Origin: Paraburkholderia polaris
GTDB taxonomy: Bacteria > Pseudomonadota > Gammaproteobacteria > Burkholderiales > Burkholderiaceae
Reading direction: 5' to 3'
Assembly (NCBI RefSeq): GCF_012927345.1
Contig: NZ_JABBGJ010000017.1
Coordinates: forward strand, 102,412 to 166,411
Length of the DNA stretch: 64,000 nt
Shown here: in pieces, positions 61,168-64,000 of the stretch
Layout: the number at the start of each line of letters is the position of its first letter
How positions within the stretch are numbered: the first letter of the stretch is position 1
Made by a program: the position numbers and the translations under genes
Notes under the pieces: model-generated
The model's database searches: none
What the model was told of the DNA's origin: nothing
Seen by the model: the letters and a program-made list of their open reading frames with translations, nothing else

Positions 61168-61562
61168 TTTCCCTGATTGTCAGTCGATTAAACCGTTGTG
61201 TTCAGGATCTTACGCGATGGTCCGGTGATGGACTCCAGGCGGCCACTCGACATGCAATCTTCGAACGTCGCTTCTTGGCCGGTTGTACTCGCTGAGCTTC
61301 GACGCCACAAAGCGGCCACCGGTCTGAGCGAATTTTCCCGACCGGCGGCTTACGAGGCAGAAGGCTGGATGAGTACAGTCGACCATCTTCCGCCCTTCGC
61401 CATCGCGTTCACACGGTTATTCAGGTGACTGCTTCGCATTCGAAAGCCACCATTCTGCGTACGGGCTTTGCCCCTACCCGCCCTGCACAAGTGCTGGTCC
61501 GCCGCAGGGTAAGCGCGCGCGGTAATATATGATCGCTCCCCCCACCTAATGGAGATACCGCG
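61168..61562. other. Intergenic stretch, no convincing gene
   Basis: A frame of 76 codons (61198-61428) crosses this region but has no ribosome site or recognisable domain. I do not call it. The right end holds GGAG before the next gene. Confidence 0.4.
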
Positions 61563-62030
61563 ATGCAAGTGCTGGTTGACGCAGACGCCTGCCCGGCTGC
61601 CGTCAAGGACATGCTGTTTCGGGCCGCGCGTCGCACCGAAGTGTGCGTGACGCTCGTCGCGAACCAGCATTTGCGCACGCCGCCATCGCCCTATATCAAG
61701 GCACTGCAAGTGCCGGCGGGGTTCGACACCGCCGATGCCCGTATCGTCGAACTGGTCGCGGCCGGCGACTTGGTGATTACCGCGGACATACCGCTTGCCG
61801 CCGCTACGCTCGACAAGGACGCGTATGCACTCGATCCGCGTGGAAACTGGTTTAGTCGTGAGAATATCGACGAACGCCTGACGATGCGTGCAGTGATGGA
61901 ACAACTGCGCAGCGCGGGCGTCGATACGGGCGGTCCGGCGCCGTACAGCCCGCGCGACAGCAAGACGTTCGCGGGACAGTTGGATCGGTTTCTCGCGCGC
62001 CATCGCGCGCCGCCAGGCGCAGCTGTTTGA
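61563..62030 (+). CDS. YaiI/YqxD family protein (UPF0178)
   Basis: The 155-residue product has the family hallmarks MQVLVDADACPAAVKDML and ITADIPLAAATLDKDAYALDPRG, followed by NIDERLTMR. The early D-A-D-A-C-P motif and later aspartates suggest a PIN-like nuclease fold, but the function is unknown. ATG 61563 has GGAG nine bases upstream. Confidence 0.92.
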   Translation: MQVLVDADACPAAVKDMLFRAARRTEVCVTLVANQHLRTPPSPYIKALQVPAGFDTADARIVELVAAGDLVITADIPLAAATLDKDAYALDPRGNWFSRENIDERLTMRAVMEQLRSAGVDTGGPAPYSPRDSKTFAGQLDRFLARHRAPPGAAV

Positions 62031-62225
62031 CGATGCGAGCCGCAGTACCACAAGAGGATAGCGCCCATTGACGAGAGATCAGGTTCAACTGCGGCTCGGT
62101 CAGAGATAGCTGTGAGACCACCTCGTGGTATCCCGGCATCGCATGTTCGTGACGTCTACACAGCCTTTTCGGTTCACCCGAGTCGAGAATTTCGCTGTTC
62201 CCGCTATGCATTGGAGACCCGCCCC

Positions 62226-62858
62226 ATGACACCCACCGCTTGGGAGCTCGAACGAATCAGCACCGTTACGCTGCGGCACTACAACGCGCACGCGGAAGAT
62301 TTCCGGGAAGGCACGAGCGACCACGACGTCACGCAGAACATCGATGCGCTACTGCGTCATATCGTCGTCGAGCCGCCTTTTGCGATCCTCGATTTTGGCT
62401 GCGGGCCCGGGCGAGATCTTAAGGCCTTCACCTCGCTGGGTCATCACGCGGTTGGTCTCGATGGTGCCGAACGCTTCGTCGCGATGGCGCGCGACGAGAC
62501 CGGCTGCGAGGTGTGGCAGCAGGATTTTCTGCACCTCGATTTGCCGCTCGCACGCTTTGACGGCGTTTTCGCCAACGCCTCCCTGTTTCATGTCCCGAAT
62601 CGGAATCTGGCACGCGTGCTGCAGCAAATGCACTCGACGCTGAAGCCCGGCGGCGTGCTATTTAGCTCCAATCCGCGTGGTGCGAACCAGGAAGGCTGGA
62701 GCCATGGCCGCTATGGTGCTTTCCACGATCTCGACGCGTGGTGCCGATACATGGTGGATGCGGGGTTCTTCGAACTCGAGCACTATTACCGGCCTGCCGG
62801 CTTGCCGCGCGAGCAACAGCCTTGGCTCGCCAGCGTGTGGCGCAAGCAGGCCACCTGA
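62226..62858 (+). CDS. Class I SAM-dependent methyltransferase
   Basis: The 210-residue product has the SAM-binding motif I as ILDFGCGPGRDL near residue 56. Motif II follows as AVGLDGAERF, and a later segment is FDGVFANASLFHVP. The C-terminal half completes a Rossmann-type fold. The substrate is unknown. ATG 62226 has GGAG about nine bases upstream; the longer frame from 62112 is not needed. Confidence 0.88.
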   Translation: MTPTAWELERISTVTLRHYNAHAEDFREGTSDHDVTQNIDALLRHIVVEPPFAILDFGCGPGRDLKAFTSLGHHAVGLDGAERFVAMARDETGCEVWQQDFLHLDLPLARFDGVFANASLFHVPNRNLARVLQQMHSTLKPGGVLFSSNPRGANQEGWSHGRYGAFHDLDAWCRYMVDAGFFELEHYYRPAGLPREQQPWLASVWRKQAT

Positions 62859-63787
62859 AGTGCCGGGCTAGTTCGCGACAGAGATAACCGGCTGCGGTTC
62901 GCAGGCAGGCACGGGACCGTTCGCGCGCGCGTTGCGCGTACGGCGCGTCGACCGGAAAGATCAACCGTTGCCGCTGGGTCGAGCGGTAACTCGTCGCCGC
63001 CATTTTGCACCGCGGGCAGGATCGTCTGGCTCATTCATCGTGGGGCGGCCCACCGGGAAGCCCAAAGTACTTTGATATCGGCCGGGGCGCAGTCGTTTGC
63101 CCCGTCCAGCGGACAGATATCGTTCGCTACACCGCATTTCGTCCATCGATGACTGTCAATTCGGGTGTTGAACGTCCGCCTCCTACCGGTACGACTGGCA
63201 GTCTCCGGGTCGAGAGTTCGCATCCCCTTGCAGTGAACCTGACATTCGCGGCTGACGAGGCGCGAATGTCAGGAAACCAACCCGTAGCCGCCTCACCAAC
63301 TCCGACACCTGAACGTCAGCAATGGCCGATGAAGGAGCGTTCGCCTTCGACAATCGGATGGCCGGTTACAGGGTGGAGCCGACGCCTGAACGCCCCACCG
63401 ACGACGCATGTGAACGGCGGTTTGTGGCCGATTGTTGCCGGACGAACACGCGAGCCGGAACTGCCTGATAGCCGGTTGATGCTCTGGGAGGGGAGTTTTG
63501 CGTGCTACAGATCGGCTGCAGCAAAGGTAGAAACCTATATCTAACAGGCTTTGCGCCTGTCATTCCATCTCCTGAACTTTAGGGCGCAGCAAAGTAACTT
63601 TTCTTTCCCGTTGGGTGAAAAGGTCCGGGAGAGCCGCCGCTTCGGGAATGCGTGGGCGCGAAGGATAAAGGAGGGCCATCGCACGATGAGCAGCAGGCTT
63701 GGTGTCACGGATCGGCGTAATCAAGCCGGGGATGATCGGCATAATGAGGCCACTCAGAGTGGCCCCGAAACGCGATTTCGAAGGGGT
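62859..63787. other. Gene-poor stretch before the IS21 remnant
   Basis: No gene is supported in these 929 bases; the open frames have no ribosome site or recognisable domain. At 63238-63273 there is a perfect 13-bp inverted repeat, CCTGACATTCGCG and CGCGAATGTCAGG, with a 10-base loop and no T-run. The region next to 63560-63787 probably includes the end of the insertion sequence whose istB gene lies at the right edge. Confidence 0.5.
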
Positions 63788-64000
63788 TCAAGAATGCGGT
63801 TTTTTGCCGGATTTGGCAACCGCATTTTCGCCGTTTTCAGGCATCGGTTTGGGCTTGCGGAAGCTCTCGCCCTCGATGACGACGCGATAGGCACCGTGGC
63901 GTAGCCGGTCGAGCGTGGCGGCGCCAAGAACCCGGTTGTCGGGGAACGCATCGCCCCATTCGCTGAGGTCTAAATTTGAAGTCAAGATCGAGGCCGCGCG
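63788..64000 (-). CDS. istB: IS21-family istB, C-terminal end, continues past the window
   Basis: Read on the minus strand, the 71 visible codons encode the IstB C-terminus: ILTSNLDLSEWGDAFPDNRV, then AATLDRLRHGAYRVVIEGES and a Lys-rich tail. IstB is the ATP-dependent helper of the IS21 transposase. The frame runs past base 64000, so the N-terminal AAA+ part is outside. Whether its istA is intact cannot be seen. Confidence 0.9.
   Translation of the reverse strand, partial: RAASILTSNLDLSEWGDAFPDNRVLGAATLDRLRHGAYRVVIEGESFRKPKPMPENGENAVAKSGKKPHS

Noticed and set aside
61198..61428. Plus-strand frame of 76 codons between the small secreted protein and the YaiI gene
   Set aside because: No ribosome-binding site, no domain and no support from composition.
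63005..63544. Plus-strand frame of 179 codons
   Set aside because: It has no ribosome site or domain and contains a strong inverted repeat; composition does not suggest coding.

Overview
This is high-GC betaproteobacterial chromosomal DNA. The best match is Burkholderia sensu lato, most likely Paraburkholderia. The clues are the order of the lipopolysaccharide-core genes around dnaE and msbA, a polyhydroxybutyrate phasin next to a depolymerase-type esterase, a Burkholderia-style RhlE C-terminus, and frequent TTG/GTG starts. The genus call is inference from remembered gene families and was not tested by any search.

From 1 to about 35.2 kb the window looks like ordinary core chromosome. It opens with the end of an RNA helicase, then tRNA modification (gluQ, trhO), the replicative polymerase dnaE, and a lipopolysaccharide-core block (waaE-like glycosyltransferase, msbA, four more glycosyltransferases and a waaL-like O-antigen ligase). 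Next come rdgC, an HdeD-type membrane protein fused to a papain-like domain, two transglutaminase-like proteins, an MFS exporter, two VOC proteins, an NlpC/P60 lipoprotein, a Mop protein and free-methionine-sulfoxide reductase. A Rieske oxygenase, rubredoxin and rubredoxin-reductase operon, a LysR regulator, a PAS-GGDEF-EAL protein and a phasin/esterase/ribbon-helix-helix group close this part.

From about 35.5 to 50.9 kb the DNA is accessory. A DUF3800 gene broken by an in-frame TGA precedes a P4-type tyrosine integrase. Behind the integrase, on the minus strand, is a compact five-gene operon (42902 down to 38214). It encodes a small unknown protein, a QueC/QatC-like PP-loop protein, an Xre-ImmA metallopeptidase regulator, a PIN-domain protein and a second PIN-like protein. 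The genes overlap, and a sigma-70-type promoter is covered by a perfect 12-bp palindrome. This is the best candidate for an undescribed defence system. It is followed by genes resembling those of integrative elements or plasmids: two C39-like papain-fold proteins (one lacking the catalytic Cys), a small element-associated protein, an Xre repressor with repeated operators, a lipoprotein, a zinc-ribbon membrane protein, a secreted hydrolase, a serine recombinase and a NucS-like endonuclease. Gene debris follows.

From about 51 to 64 kb there is a large MscK-like mechanosensitive channel, a secreted protein, gltS, nhaA, and a NuoN paralogue outside any nuo operon. After these come an IS21 istA fragment, small genes including a YaiI-family protein and a methyltransferase, a long gene-poor stretch, and the end of an istB gene at the right edge. 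No rRNA, tRNA or CRISPR array was recognised.
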